Source: Pinibacter aurantiacus (GTDB lineage Bacteria; Bacteroidota; Bacteroidia; Chitinophagales; Chitinophagaceae). Taken from it: 64,000 nt of DNA. Location: the NCBI RefSeq assembly GCF_019130065.1, contig NZ_JAHSPG010000015.1:1-64000 (forward strand), written 5' to 3'. Both the position numbers and the translations under genes were made by a program. The notes under the pieces were generated by a model. That model was not told the DNA's origin and did not search any database. It worked only from the letters and a program-made list of their open reading frames with translations. Of the stretch, positions 47,654 through 56,340 are shown piece after piece (position 1 is the stretch's first letter; every line of letters starts with the position of its first letter).

Positions 47654-47674
47654 AGCAGAATTTCCCGCCTGAAC

Positions 47675-48106
47675 TCAGCTTTTAATATACCTTTCCAGGT
47701 GCTCTATAATCGAATCCTTTTCAGTAATAATGTACTTTACTAAATCTCCTATGGAGATAACCCCTACCAATTCTCCAAGGTTGTTCAAAACGGGAAGATG
47801 ACGGATATATTTATCTGTCATCATTTGCATGCATTCTTCAATAGTTGTGTCAGGAGTTACAAAGATCGGGCGGCTTGTCATGATGTGTCGTACAAGCGTT
47901 TCTTTAGATGAGCGCCCTTTGAGGATAACTTTGCGGGCATAGTCTCTTTCCGTAAAAACTCCAATCAATTTTCCATTTTCTATTACAACGAGAGCACCTA
48001 AATTCCTTTCTTCTAATGATTCTAATGCGTCATACACGGAACTATCAGGACTTACCCCGTACACTGTGTTACCCTTTTTTTGCAGGATATCTCGAACAGT
48101 GTTCAT
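47675..48106 (-). CDS. CBS-domain pair protein
   Basis: A 143-residue protein made of two CBS domains (about 1-70 and 78-140): VYDALESLEERNLGALVVIENGKLIGVFTERDYARK and TTIEECMQMMTDKYIRHLPV followed by LVGVISIGDLVKYII. The pair should form a Bateman module that binds an adenine nucleotide, possibly sensing energy state. It is followed by the nuo cluster on the same strand after only about 65-100 bp, so it may be cotranscribed with complex I (inference). No partner domain is fused. Confidence 0.88.
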   Translation of the reverse strand: MNTVRDILQKKGNTVYGVSPDSSVYDALESLEERNLGALVVIENGKLIGVFTERDYARKVILKGRSSKETLVRHIMTSRPIFVTPDTTIEECMQMMTDKYIRHLPVLNNLGELVGVISIGDLVKYIITEKDSIIEHLERYIKS

Positions 48107-48447
48107 AAAAAATATTTAAGAGAACTATAAAATGTCACTTTAAATTAATACCATTTATTATCAAATGCAAAAAATCGCATAAAATAGTTTTGCAGATAAA
48201 TTTCATCAGAGATGCTCAAGGCAAAAGGTTAAAATCCTCAACCTCATGCCCAGCATGAATTTCCGAAGAATTCGGTTACCCAACCTGTTAATAATTTTGA
48301 TAACCTTTCTTGATCGGACCACGGAAAAATATTTCAGTTATCACAATTATACTTTTGAAAAAGGTCAGACGATCTAATTCAAACTTTCGCACAAATTCAA
48401 ACGATCTGGTTCAAAAAAAGACATCAAAAAATTACAATGCCGTCAAT
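48107..48447. other. Gene-free upstream region of the CBS-nuo cluster
   Basis: No coding region is supported. It should hold the promoter of the minus-strand CBS-nuo cluster. A duplicated ACGATCT(A/G)(A/G)TTCAAA motif occurs near 48370 and 48405, separated by about 33 bp. No inverted-repeat element is seen here, in contrast to the gaps on the other side of the gene. Confidence 0.5.
48140..48171 (-). promoter_or_regulatory. Possible Bacteroidota-type promoter of the CBS-nuo cluster
   Basis: On the minus strand a TTTG (48171-48168) is followed after 20 bp by TAATTTAA (48147-48140). This resembles the Bacteroidota consensus TTTG and TAnnTTTG with correct spacing, though the -7 box matches only in part. 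It lies about 35 bp upstream of the CBS-gene start. Confidence 0.3.
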
Positions 48448-49896
48448 CTATTTTACTTTTTCTACATCGCCTAGTTTCCATGTTTTGGTAAAAAAAGATT
48501 TGTCAGGTCCATAGAACCGGGCCATTAACTCGAATGTACCATTAGCATCCGTGGGAACCCAGTTCGCTTCCTTCCCTTCGGGAGCTTTCGGGCCAAAGTA
48601 AACGTCTACTGAACCATCGGCATTTTTTTGAATGCCCGCACTTTGTGAGGAACGGTTAAAGCGATCAAAGTTGCGTATGAACGCATGTGTTGCCGCATCG
48701 TAGACGGTTATTGACCAATACTGACGAATAGGTACATTAGCCGGAACATGCAGGCGATAATTTTCATTGCCTTTAAACGGTTGCTTATCCTTGTCTGCTA
48801 TTGCCATAAGATAAAACTGCCCTTCACCCACATGTTTCGCGCTGAAAAAAATAAAAGTATAAAGTATGCCGCGCATGTCTATCGGGTAACTGTTCGGATC
48901 TGTAAAGCCCGCCTTTACATCAACACCAAATTCTTCTGTAACGGGAAAGGACCAATTTGTTCCCTCATAAAACGGCTTTTTGAAAAGATCTTCGAAACGA
49001 TCCCTGAACCATGTTTTTGCATCGCCGATCGCGTAACCAAGAATTTCTTTTGTGCGCGCATCAGGATTAAAAGGCTTTCCTTTTTCAATGCCAATGTATT
49101 TCAACGGGTCTATCATCGCCTGGTCCTTTGTCAGCCAAATATCATCCTGCACCACACGATTGAGTGATTCATAAAAATTAAAATCGTAAGGGATCAGCGA
49201 GTTGTATTCTTTGCCTGATGCATCTACCCAGATTGTTTTTGGCGACTTGCCCGCCTGGGAAAGCGGATACAGTTGTATGCGCTTCGCGTAGCCCACAGCA
49301 TTGGCAACTCCTTTTTCGTCGCCACTTTTCAGCACTACTCTCAGCAATGAATAGCCAAGGTATGTACCGGACTGCATGGGAATGTATCCCGCAGGTATTT
49401 TTTCTTTATAGCCGGGCGGCAGAATGAGATATTTCCCCCCTTTGCCTTTATCCAATCCAGCGGGGCCAACATCATCAATAGCCATTTGCCAGCGATCCAT
49501 TATACTGCCCACAACTGTTCCGGTATCTGCCGGCGGTATTTCCAGCACCATGGGGCCGGCATCTTTCGTGTTTACAAAAGGCATCACATAAATAACATCA
49601 GGATTGGGGGTGATGGTTTGATTCTTCCAGTCAAGCAATCGGGGCCATATCACGATTTGATTATAATCACCACCTGCCCGCTTCGTTGCCTGAACCATCA
49701 AATCAAAATTTACTGCGGACATGCCCCAGTTGGCAGCCTCTATTGCACGGCTGTAAATCATTTGCTCCCTCATGTTCGCGGCTCTAAACGTTTTATTATC
49801 AGCAGCGGTAACAGCAACAGGAGTTTCTGTTTTTGAAGCTTTTTCTTTACAAGCCATTACCAACAATGGGAACGCAAATATTAGTAACCTGTTCAT
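48448..49896 (-). CDS. DUF1254/DUF1214 domain lipoprotein
   Basis: A 482-residue lipoprotein with lipobox LLVMAC (cysteine about residue 16). An N-terminal DUF1254 domain spans about 45-190 (SAVNFDLMVQATKRAG, NPDVIYVMPFVNTKDAGPMVLEIPPAD). A C-terminal DUF1214 domain (about 365-475) carries VPIRQYWSITVYDAATHAFI and SVDVYFGPKAPEGKEANWV. Both domains usually occur together in exported proteins of unknown biochemical function. The gene is divergent from the glycosylasparaginase gene. Confidence 0.85.
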   Translation of the reverse strand: MNRLLIFAFPLLVMACKEKASKTETPVAVTAADNKTFRAANMREQMIYSRAIEAANWGMSAVNFDLMVQATKRAGGDYNQIVIWPRLLDWKNQTITPNPDVIYVMPFVNTKDAGPMVLEIPPADTGTVVGSIMDRWQMAIDDVGPAGLDKGKGGKYLILPPGYKEKIPAGYIPMQSGTYLGYSLLRVVLKSGDEKGVANAVGYAKRIQLYPLSQAGKSPKTIWVDASGKEYNSLIPYDFNFYESLNRVVQDDIWLTKDQAMIDPLKYIGIEKGKPFNPDARTKEILGYAIGDAKTWFRDRFEDLFKKPFYEGTNWSFPVTEEFGVDVKAGFTDPNSYPIDMRGILYTFIFFSAKHVGEGQFYLMAIADKDKQPFKGNENYRLHVPANVPIRQYWSITVYDAATHAFIRNFDRFNRSSQSAGIQKNADGSVDVYFGPKAPEGKEANWVPTDANGTFELMARFYGPDKSFFTKTWKLGDVEKVK

Positions 49897-50127
49897 TGTT
49901 TTTCATTGCATTAACAAGAAATCACGGTGGGAGTTCAAAAGACTGTCATTTAAGTATGAGAGGACAAAGGCAATCTCTTCTTTCTATTCACAAAAAATCA
50001 GAAATCATTCAAGGATATTGCTCTAATTTATTAGCCATTAATACAACAAGGTAACTTTGTATCTTCCATCTTTGTTTGCTAATGGGATTGTCCATAGTTT
50101 TTTGCTCATAAATAATTTTAAAGCCAC

Positions 50128-51153
50128 ATGTTAAACAGAAAAAGCTTTCTTCAATTAAGTTCATTAGGATTAGGTAGCCTGTATTTTTCAAAACTCAACG
50201 CTGCCACTCGTGGCGGTGGTTTCAAGCCGATCGTTATTTCAACCTGGGCGGAAGGCATTAATGCCAACAAGGCCGCATGGGAAATTCTGAAAAACAAAGG
50301 GCGGGCTCTTGATGCCGTGGAAGCCGGTGTGATGGTTACGGAAGCTTCGCAAAACTGTTGTGTGGGTTTAGGCGCAAATCCTGACAGGGACGGCATTGTT
50401 ACATTGGATGCCAGCATTATGGATGAAAATGGCAATTGTGGAAGTGTTGGCGCGATCGAGCGCATAAAACACCCTATTTCGGTGGCGAGAAGGGTAATGG
50501 AAAAAACACCGCACGTAATGCTTGTGGGGCAAGGCGCACAACAATTTGCTGTAGCTGAAGGTTTTCCGCTCGAGCCTCAAAAACTATCAGATGACGCCGA
50601 ACGTACGTACAAAGAATGGCTGAAAAAAGCAGAATACAAACCTGTTATTAATATTGAAAACTCCGGCCAAAAAGGACACGGCCCGTTTGCGCCTACACGC
50701 TTTGACAATGGCGACTGGAACCACGATACCATTGGCATGATAGCACTCGATGCAACGGGCAACCTAAGCGGAAGCTGTACCACAAGCGGCATGGGTTTTA
50801 AAATGCGCGGAAGGCTTGGCGACTCCCCTATTATTGGCGCCGGCTTGTTTGTAGACAATGAAGTGGGCGCAGCCACAGCAACTGGAATGGGAGAAGAAGT
50901 TATAAGAATCTGCGGTACCCACCTGGTGGTTGAATTGATGCGGCAAGGATATAAGCCTGAAGATGCCTGCAAAAAAGCAGTAGAACGCATTGTAAAGAAG
51001 AATTACGAGAGAGCAAAAGCAAACCAGGTTGGATTTATAGCGATCAATAAGAAAGGCGAATTCGGCGGTTTCTGTTTACAGTCAGGATTTAATTTTGCTG
51101 TATGCTATGGAGACAACACCAATTTCATGGTGGATGCGAAACATTATTTCTAA
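50128..51153 (+). CDS. N4-(beta-N-acetylglucosaminyl)-L-asparaginase (glycosylasparaginase)
   Basis: A 341-residue Ntn-hydrolase precursor. The autocleavage site is in NHDTIGM, which makes Thr201 the N-terminal nucleophile of the beta subunit; SCTTSGMGFKMRGRLGDSPI follows as expected. An N-terminal hydrophobic stretch (NRKSFLQLSSLGLGSLYF) suggests export, although the twin arginine usual in this family is NRK here. It cleaves the bond between Asn and GlcNAc of N-linked glycans. The GH29 fucosidase encoded next supports glycoprotein breakdown. Confidence 0.9.
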   Translation: MLNRKSFLQLSSLGLGSLYFSKLNAATRGGGFKPIVISTWAEGINANKAAWEILKNKGRALDAVEAGVMVTEASQNCCVGLGANPDRDGIVTLDASIMDENGNCGSVGAIERIKHPISVARRVMEKTPHVMLVGQGAQQFAVAEGFPLEPQKLSDDAERTYKEWLKKAEYKPVINIENSGQKGHGPFAPTRFDNGDWNHDTIGMIALDATGNLSGSCTTSGMGFKMRGRLGDSPIIGAGLFVDNEVGAATATGMGEEVIRICGTHLVVELMRQGYKPEDACKKAVERIVKKNYERAKANQVGFIAINKKGEFGGFCLQSGFNFAVCYGDNTNFMVDAKHYF

Positions 51154-51224
51154 GCCAATCAAAAGGTTGTAATGCAGTGTGCGATAGTTGTGTAAGGGCA
51201 TCACGACTATGGAGCACCCTCATT

Positions 51225-51305
51225 TACCACTAAGGCACTAAGGACACTAAGTTGCACTAAGGATCTCTCTTGGTGAGGCTTCGTGCCCTCAGTGCCTTAG
51301 TGGCA
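51225..51305. repeat. Inverted-repeat element (CACTAAGG words)
   Basis: The left arm 51225-51262 has four words: CACTAAGG, CACTAAGG, CACTAAG and CACTAAGG. The right arm 51270-51305 carries complementary GTGCCTTAGTGG, GTGCCCTCA and GTGAGGC. The arms are close (about 7 bp apart) with mismatches. It lies 72 bp after the glycosylasparaginase stop. Confidence 0.8.
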
Positions 51306-51348
51306 AAGACTCAAGATGAGCACCAGAAACCTGTTAATATAATGGAGC

Positions 51349-51379
51349 TTTTTGACTTTTGACTTTCAAATTTTGACTT
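51349..51379. repeat. Orphan T-rich arm (TTTTGAC words)
   Basis: CTTTTTGACTTTTGACTTTC followed by AAATTTTGACTTA: tandem TTTTGAC words like the right arms of the AGTAAAA-family elements, but with no A-rich left arm nearby. Lies upstream of the fucosidase gene. Confidence 0.45.
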
Positions 51380-51423
51380 AACATACAATAGTTTTACACC
51401 GTTCAAAATACGCAGCATATTAT

Positions 51424-52767
51424 ATGAAAAGATTATTTCCTGTAACAGGTTTGATATTAATGTTACTGTTTTCTGTAGGCACCTTCGCACAAACACAAAC
51501 AAATACACAGCCTGATTCAATACGCGAGAAAATGCAGTGGTTTGCAGATGCAAAGCTGGGCATATTCATTCACTGGGGCATCTATGATGTAAATGGTATT
51601 GATGAAAGCTGGAGTTTTCACAATAAAAAAATCAGCTGGACTGATTACATGAAGCAGATGAATGGCTTCACCGCTTCAAAATACAATCCGCAGCAATGGG
51701 CGACATTGATCAAAGAAAGTGGTGCACGCTACGCCGTTCTTACCACCAAACACCATGATGGAGTGGCGCTCTGGCCCACTGCACAAAATCATTACAGCGT
51801 AGTTAAAAATACACCTGCGAAAAGAGATTTAGTAAAACCTTTCTTTGAAGCGCTGGATAAACAAGGCATCAAACGCGGCGCCTATTTTTCCCTGATTGAC
51901 TGGAGCTACCCTGACTATCCGGGCTTCCTGAAAGATAGTAGCCGTTATAAAGTTTCTGATGACCCGCAACGTTGGGAACGCTTTCAAAAATTTTACGAAG
52001 CGCAAATCAGCGAAATAAGCAAGCAATATCATCCCGATCTATGGTGGTTCGATGGCGACTGGGAACACAGCGCAGAAGAATGGCAGGCGGATAAAGTGCG
52101 TAGAATAATTTTGGGCGACAAACCCACAGCCATCATTAACGGACGTCTGCAGGGCTATGGTGATTATGATACACCTGAACAAAATTTTCCTGTATCAAGA
52201 CCCGCATTTAAATGGTGGGAACTGTGCATGACCATTAATGGCAGCTGGGGTTATCAGCCAAAAGATACTGCATGGAAAACACCATATGAAGTCATAACCA
52301 TTTTTGCTGACGCTATTTCCAACGGCGGAAACCTGCTCCTCGATATAGGCCCGAAAGAGGACGGCACCATTCCTCCGCAGGAAGTGAATGTTTTAAAAGA
52401 ACTGGGTGCATGGAACAAAAAACATGCAGAAGCTATTTTTAATACTGTGGGCGGCATACCACAAGGACATTTTTATGGACCTACAACTTTATCAAAAGAT
52501 TCCACAACACTTTATCTATTTCTTGCTGGTAAAGTCACAGGAAATATTATGCTGAAAGGTTTGAACAACAATATTAAAAGCATAAGAGTAGTAGGCACAC
52601 AACAAAAGCTGCAACACAAAGTAGTCGGCAAAATATCATGGAGCCCTGTTCCTGGCCTGGTTTACATCGATGTACCGGCATCTGTGCAGGACAAATACAT
52701 GTCGGTGCTGGCAGTTGAGTTAGACAAGCCGATAAGTCTTTACAGAGGCAAGGGAGGCTTGAATTAA
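51424..52767 (+). CDS. Alpha-L-fucosidase, glycoside hydrolase family 29
   Basis: A 447-residue exported enzyme (signal peptide ends near VGTFAQ). GH29 landmarks: WFADAKLGIFIHWGIYDV, TTKHHDGVALW and the nucleophile Asp210 in WWFDGDWEH. The C-terminal domain (about 350-440) is the beta sandwich typical of the family. It removes alpha-linked fucose, for example from N-glycans, in the periplasm or outside. With the glycosylasparaginase upstream it forms a glycoprotein-processing pair. A terminator follows at 52791-52828. Confidence 0.92.
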   Translation: MKRLFPVTGLILMLLFSVGTFAQTQTNTQPDSIREKMQWFADAKLGIFIHWGIYDVNGIDESWSFHNKKISWTDYMKQMNGFTASKYNPQQWATLIKESGARYAVLTTKHHDGVALWPTAQNHYSVVKNTPAKRDLVKPFFEALDKQGIKRGAYFSLIDWSYPDYPGFLKDSSRYKVSDDPQRWERFQKFYEAQISEISKQYHPDLWWFDGDWEHSAEEWQADKVRRIILGDKPTAIINGRLQGYGDYDTPEQNFPVSRPAFKWWELCMTINGSWGYQPKDTAWKTPYEVITIFADAISNGGNLLLDIGPKEDGTIPPQEVNVLKELGAWNKKHAEAIFNTVGGIPQGHFYGPTTLSKDSTTLYLFLAGKVTGNIMLKGLNNNIKSIRVVGTQQKLQHKVVGKISWSPVPGLVYIDVPASVQDKYMSVLAVELDKPISLYRGKGGLN

Positions 52768-52790
52768 ACTAAATGTTTTTGTTTTAAGAT

Positions 52791-52828
52791 AATAAACCTG
52801 CTTTATTTAAAATAAGGCAGGTTTTATT
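52791..52828 (+). terminator. Intrinsic terminator after the fucosidase gene
   Basis: AATAAACCTGCTTTATT pairs with AATAAGGCAGGTTTTATT around a 3-nt loop; the 3' arm ends in a T-rich tract. It sits 23 bp after the fucosidase stop. No tandem-word element is present at this gene. Confidence 0.8.
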
Positions 52829-52845
52829 ATTTATACATTTACCTG

Positions 52846-53715
52846 ATGAACTCAACCATCAGCTACACGAAAGACTTTGTTATATCAAAGGATGGAACGA
52901 AGATTGGATATAGGCAACTAGGAAATGGCCCTGGATTAATTCTTGTACACGGCGGTATGATGGCTGCTCAAAATTTGATGCAGCTTGGTGCACTTTTGGC
53001 TGATCAATTCACTGTTTACATTCCGGATAGGCAAGGCCGGGGACAAAGCCAGCGACACAACAACTTCGGGTTGGTGGCTGAGGGTGAGGATATACAAGCA
53101 CTGGTGAACAAAACAAAAGCAGAGAACGTATATGGCCTTAGCGCCGGTGCAGTTGTAACACTGCAAACAAGCATCATTGAAAAAGGTATTAAAAAAATCT
53201 GTCTCCACGAACCACCCATCTTAGTTGATGAAACAAGAACGGATTGGATAACGAAGTATAAAGAGTCAATGAATAAAAAAAATTATGGAAAAGCATTTAT
53301 GAGCATTGTGAATGGAACTGACGATCCTTCTTCATTGTTTAATATTTTACCAACCTTTCTAATAGCCCCTTTAATGAACATTGCGATCAAGAGTGAAGCC
53401 AAAAAAAAGAAAGAAAATAGTGATGACGTACCCCTAAAACCTCTGATAGATGCTATGTTCTACGACATAAAAATAATTGAAGATTCAGCGGGCATTATCA
53501 ACAAATACAAAAACACTACAGCAGATGTTTTACTAATTAAAGGAACAAAAAGCCAGCCTTATCTTAGAAATACAATTGATAAATTAAGCGCAGCCCTACC
53601 CAAGGCAAAGTTTGTAGAATTAGTGGGACAAGGCCATACCGTTTCAAACAATGGCGAAAAACCAGAATTGGTTGCAGCCGAATTAAAGCGATTCTTCATG
53701 AACAATATTCATTAG
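52846..53715 (+). CDS. Alpha/beta-fold hydrolase
   Basis: A 289-residue cytoplasmic alpha/beta hydrolase. Motifs are the oxyanion segment LVHGGMM, DRQGRGQS, the nucleophile elbow GLSAGA (Ser99) and the catalytic His in GQGHTVSNNG near the C-terminus. The acid is not assigned with certainty. The substrate is unknown; esterase, lipase or peptidase activity would fit. The gene follows the fucosidase terminator, so it is likely an independent unit. Confidence 0.82.
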   Translation: MNSTISYTKDFVISKDGTKIGYRQLGNGPGLILVHGGMMAAQNLMQLGALLADQFTVYIPDRQGRGQSQRHNNFGLVAEGEDIQALVNKTKAENVYGLSAGAVVTLQTSIIEKGIKKICLHEPPILVDETRTDWITKYKESMNKKNYGKAFMSIVNGTDDPSSLFNILPTFLIAPLMNIAIKSEAKKKKENSDDVPLKPLIDAMFYDIKIIEDSAGIINKYKNTTADVLLIKGTKSQPYLRNTIDKLSAALPKAKFVELVGQGHTVSNNGEKPELVAAELKRFFMNNIH

Positions 53716-54103
53716 TTAATTGCCTCTTATTCATCAGCAAACGCACACCAGCAGCAAATAATAATCTTAGCACACCGAACATCTACATTAGTACACCTCA
53801 CAACAACCTCGTACACCATGCACCCCAACTCTTACCGCTTTGTGGTATTGCAGGGACCAGTTGATTTATTTATCTTGGCGATGCTATCCTAAAAAATTCT
53901 ATTCTTCTTTCTTACCTCGCTTCGCGCAAACTTGAGACTTTCTGGTTTATCTTTTTGAGTGTATTTAAACACACTGAACAAGTTCATTTACTCTTGCTTC
54001 TACGTTGAAGCACACACTCAATCCGTAGATGATTTACCCCGTGACAGCTTTAATAATCCTGCCTGAAAAAGCGTATTATTTTTTCATTTATAAAACCTAT
54101 GTT
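53716..54103. other. Gene-free stretch
   Basis: No supported coding region, RNA or tandem-word element was seen. Sequence is A+T-rich with a short ACACC-rich patch near 53760-53825. The promoter of the lipoprotein gene at 54104 is probably in its right part. Confidence 0.5.
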
Positions 54104-54937
54104 ATGAAATGTAAGTTCACCCCTTTTCTCTTTTTAGCTCTTATGATCTTAGCTAACGGCTGTAAGAAAGCATACGATTACATTGAACAGAATCCTTTTG
54201 CCACTTGCGACGTATGTAAAGTGAATCAAATTATTATGTACACTGGCGGTACGAACCTTGTGTATAACGTAACCTATGACAAAAAAGACCGTATGACAAA
54301 GATGGTTACTGATCAGGGATTCTCGGGAGTTTACAATTTCTATTTTCGTTATGACAACAAAAACCGATTAACAGATTATATAAGAACACAGAGCGGTGCA
54401 GACTATGCAATTGAATGGAGAACATATCAATACTATCCCAACAAAATCACAGACACCTTTTACGTCTATTGGGGAGGCCCTATGATTGGTACCAGTAGCT
54501 CCCCGGCTCCATCTCCCGACTTTCCCTCATGGGCAAAGATCCTGGAAGTTTATACGCTGGACAGCAAGGGCCGCATAACCCAGCGTTTTCAATCCCAGGG
54601 AGCGAACTCAGTAACATTCAATTTCACTTACAACGCCAGCAACAATCTTGTCTATGATCCTACTCCATTATACGACGATAAGATAAACCCTTACCGAACA
54701 AACCCCGTATGGCAGCTGACGCAGTGCGACTATAGCGCTAACAATGCCTATTATGTAACAGATGGCACTGTAAGAAATCTTCCAAAGCCTACTATCACAA
54801 AATACAATACTTATGGATTGCCTACTAAATACGTAGTCAATGACTTTTATTCGAATCAGCCCCAATTTGGGATTATTTTTTATGATTCACTGGAAGTAAT
54901 ATATGATTGCGACTTGTCCAGTGTGAAAATAAAATAA
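54104..54937 (+). CDS. Lipoprotein of unknown function
   Basis: About 277 residues from MKCKFTPFLFLALM at 54104; an ATG at 54029 would place a non-signal segment in front and is less likely. The lipobox is LANGC (cysteine about residue 20). The rest is rich in Y, N, T and D with repeats of the type YDKKDRMTKMV and YDNKNRLTDYI and YNTYGLPTKYVVNDF, resembling YD/RHS-like beta repeats or DUF4595-type lipoproteins. Exposed to periplasm or surface. No function can be assigned. Confidence 0.7.
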   Translation: MKCKFTPFLFLALMILANGCKKAYDYIEQNPFATCDVCKVNQIIMYTGGTNLVYNVTYDKKDRMTKMVTDQGFSGVYNFYFRYDNKNRLTDYIRTQSGADYAIEWRTYQYYPNKITDTFYVYWGGPMIGTSSSPAPSPDFPSWAKILEVYTLDSKGRITQRFQSQGANSVTFNFTYNASNNLVYDPTPLYDDKINPYRTNPVWQLTQCDYSANNAYYVTDGTVRNLPKPTITKYNTYGLPTKYVVNDFYSNQPQFGIIFYDSLEVIYDCDLSSVKIK

Positions 54938-54965
54938 CCGCAACAAATAACAACTGTCCCGAAGA

Positions 54966-55048
54966 TTACCACTAAGCCACTAAGGACACCGAGCCGCACT
55001 AAGGAAATCACTTAGTGAAACCTTGTGTCCTTAGTGGCTTAGTGGTAA
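54966..55048. repeat. Inverted-repeat element (CACTAAGG words) between convergent genes
   Basis: A perfect 24-bp inverted repeat: 54966-54989 with 55025-55048; the inner part continues with more CACTAAGG-type words. It lies 28 bp after the lipoprotein stop and 13 bp before the stop of the aldo/keto reductase gene. Confidence 0.9.
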
Positions 55049-55061
55049 AAAACATTACACA

Positions 55062-56039
55062 CTAAAACAATGCTGCATTAATAAATTGCAACTCATCGGT
55101 CGTTAGATCAATATCAACAGCCTTTGCATTTTCTATGGCCTGCGCTGCATTTCTTGCTCCTGCGAGTACTACGCTAATACCCGGCTGCAGCGTCGTCCAG
55201 CGCAACACCAATTGAGAGAGTGTGGCATTTTTCTTTTCGGCAATCGGTTCGATGGCTTGTAAAAAGGCTTGCACTTTTTGCAAATCAAACTGCGAGAAAT
55301 AGCCATTGCGGTGATCGTCTTCTTTAAGTTTTCCTTCTTTGAAATACTTGCCGGTCAACAATCCTCTTTCCATCGGACTGTATGCAATGATACCAGTGTT
55401 CGTTTGCAACGAATAAGGCACGAGTTCATTTTCAATGGCACGATTCAACATACTATAAGCAACCTGGTTGCTTGCCAATTTAATAGTAAGCGATGCCTCT
55501 TTCATTTGATCCACACTATAGTTGCTCACTCCTGCCGCACGGATCTTTCCTTGCTGTATCAGCAACTCCAGCGCTTCCATCGTTTCACTGATGGGCGTTG
55601 TACCATCCGGCCAGTGCAATTGTAAAAGGTCAATATAATCCGTATTTAAACGCTTCAAACTTTCCTCTACTTCTTTGACAATATTTGCTTTCGAAGCATA
55701 TTTGAATACCGGAATTTTCCTTCCATCATCTGTTGCGTCAAAGAAAAATTCACCCTTACCATTGTTGCTGCCGTCCCACACAAGGCCAAACTTTGTCAGC
55801 AGCTGTATGTTTGATCTGTCTTTTCCTTTAATTGCCTCACCTATCATTTCCTCGCTCAATCCAAATCCATAAAAGGGCGCGGTGTCAATTGTAGTCACAC
55901 CATGATCAAGCGATGCGTGAATCGATGCGATGGAATCTTGTTTATCGTTGCCACCCCACATGTTGCCGCCGATAGCAAATGCTCCATGTGTGATCACCGA
56001 AAGTTTCAAATCTGTATCTCCTAATTTTCTATACTCCAT
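55062..56039 (-). CDS. Aldo/keto reductase
   Basis: A 325-residue NADPH-dependent oxidoreductase of the AKR superfamily (TIM barrel). Catalytic residues Asp52 and Tyr57 lie in TIDTAPFYGFGLSEEMIGE; the lysine is in LLTKFGL and the histidine in LLQLHWPDGTT. The C-terminal cofactor region carries VVLAGARNAAQAIENAKAVD. It reduces aldehydes or ketones; the substrate is open. It follows the ABM and MdaB-like genes by 10 bp, so the three form an operon that the divergent LysR protein likely controls. Confidence 0.9.
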   Translation of the reverse strand: MEYRKLGDTDLKLSVITHGAFAIGGNMWGGNDKQDSIASIHASLDHGVTTIDTAPFYGFGLSEEMIGEAIKGKDRSNIQLLTKFGLVWDGSNNGKGEFFFDATDDGRKIPVFKYASKANIVKEVEESLKRLNTDYIDLLQLHWPDGTTPISETMEALELLIQQGKIRAAGVSNYSVDQMKEASLTIKLASNQVAYSMLNRAIENELVPYSLQTNTGIIAYSPMERGLLTGKYFKEGKLKEDDHRNGYFSQFDLQKVQAFLQAIEPIAEKKNATLSQLVLRWTTLQPGISVVLAGARNAAQAIENAKAVDIDLTTDELQFINAALF

Positions 56040-56049
56040 TGTTGATGAT

Positions 56050-56340
56050 TTATTGTATTAATGTCGTCAATAAGATCGTTGGTTTTTCCTGTAGCTTTTC
56101 TTCTACCAGTTCGCCAAATGCTTTGATGTATGGTTGTTGATTATGCGCATCCAAACCTTCCTTACTTTTCCATACTTCATAAAAAGTAAATAGATTTTTA
56201 TCTTCCATACCCTGATGCAGGCTGTACAATTCGCTTGCTTCTTCCTTTCTTGTTTGCTCCACCATGTTCTGCAGTACAGCCACCAGTTCGTTTCTGTATT
56301 GATCTTTTGTTTTGATGATCGCTGTCAAATATATTTTCAT
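56050..56340 (-). CDS. Putative quinol monooxygenase (ABM domain)
   Basis: A 96-residue small protein of the antibiotic-biosynthesis-monooxygenase fold (YgiN-like). Visible features are the short strand KIYLTAIIKTKDQYRNELV and the core FTFYEVWKSKEGLDAHNQQPYIK, with the conserved histidine. Members work as dimers on quinols or related compounds. Its start overlaps the MdaB-like stop by ATGA, meaning translational coupling. The MdaB/YgiN pairing is a known association in E. coli (established) and supports a quinone-redox function here. Confidence 0.85.
   Translation of the reverse strand: MKIYLTAIIKTKDQYRNELVAVLQNMVEQTRKEEASELYSLHQGMEDKNLFTFYEVWKSKEGLDAHNQQPYIKAFGELVEEKLQEKPTILLTTLIQ

Noticed and set aside
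53818-53892. Short open frame in the gene-free stretch after the alpha/beta hydrolase
   Set aside because: About 24 codons, no signal peptide or family match and no supporting context.
54965-55050. Simple intrinsic terminator as full explanation of the CACTAAGG elements
   Set aside because: There is no consistent U-tract after the right arm, arms are far longer than needed, spacers reach over 100 bp, and similar elements sit between genes of one operon and next to bona fide terminators.
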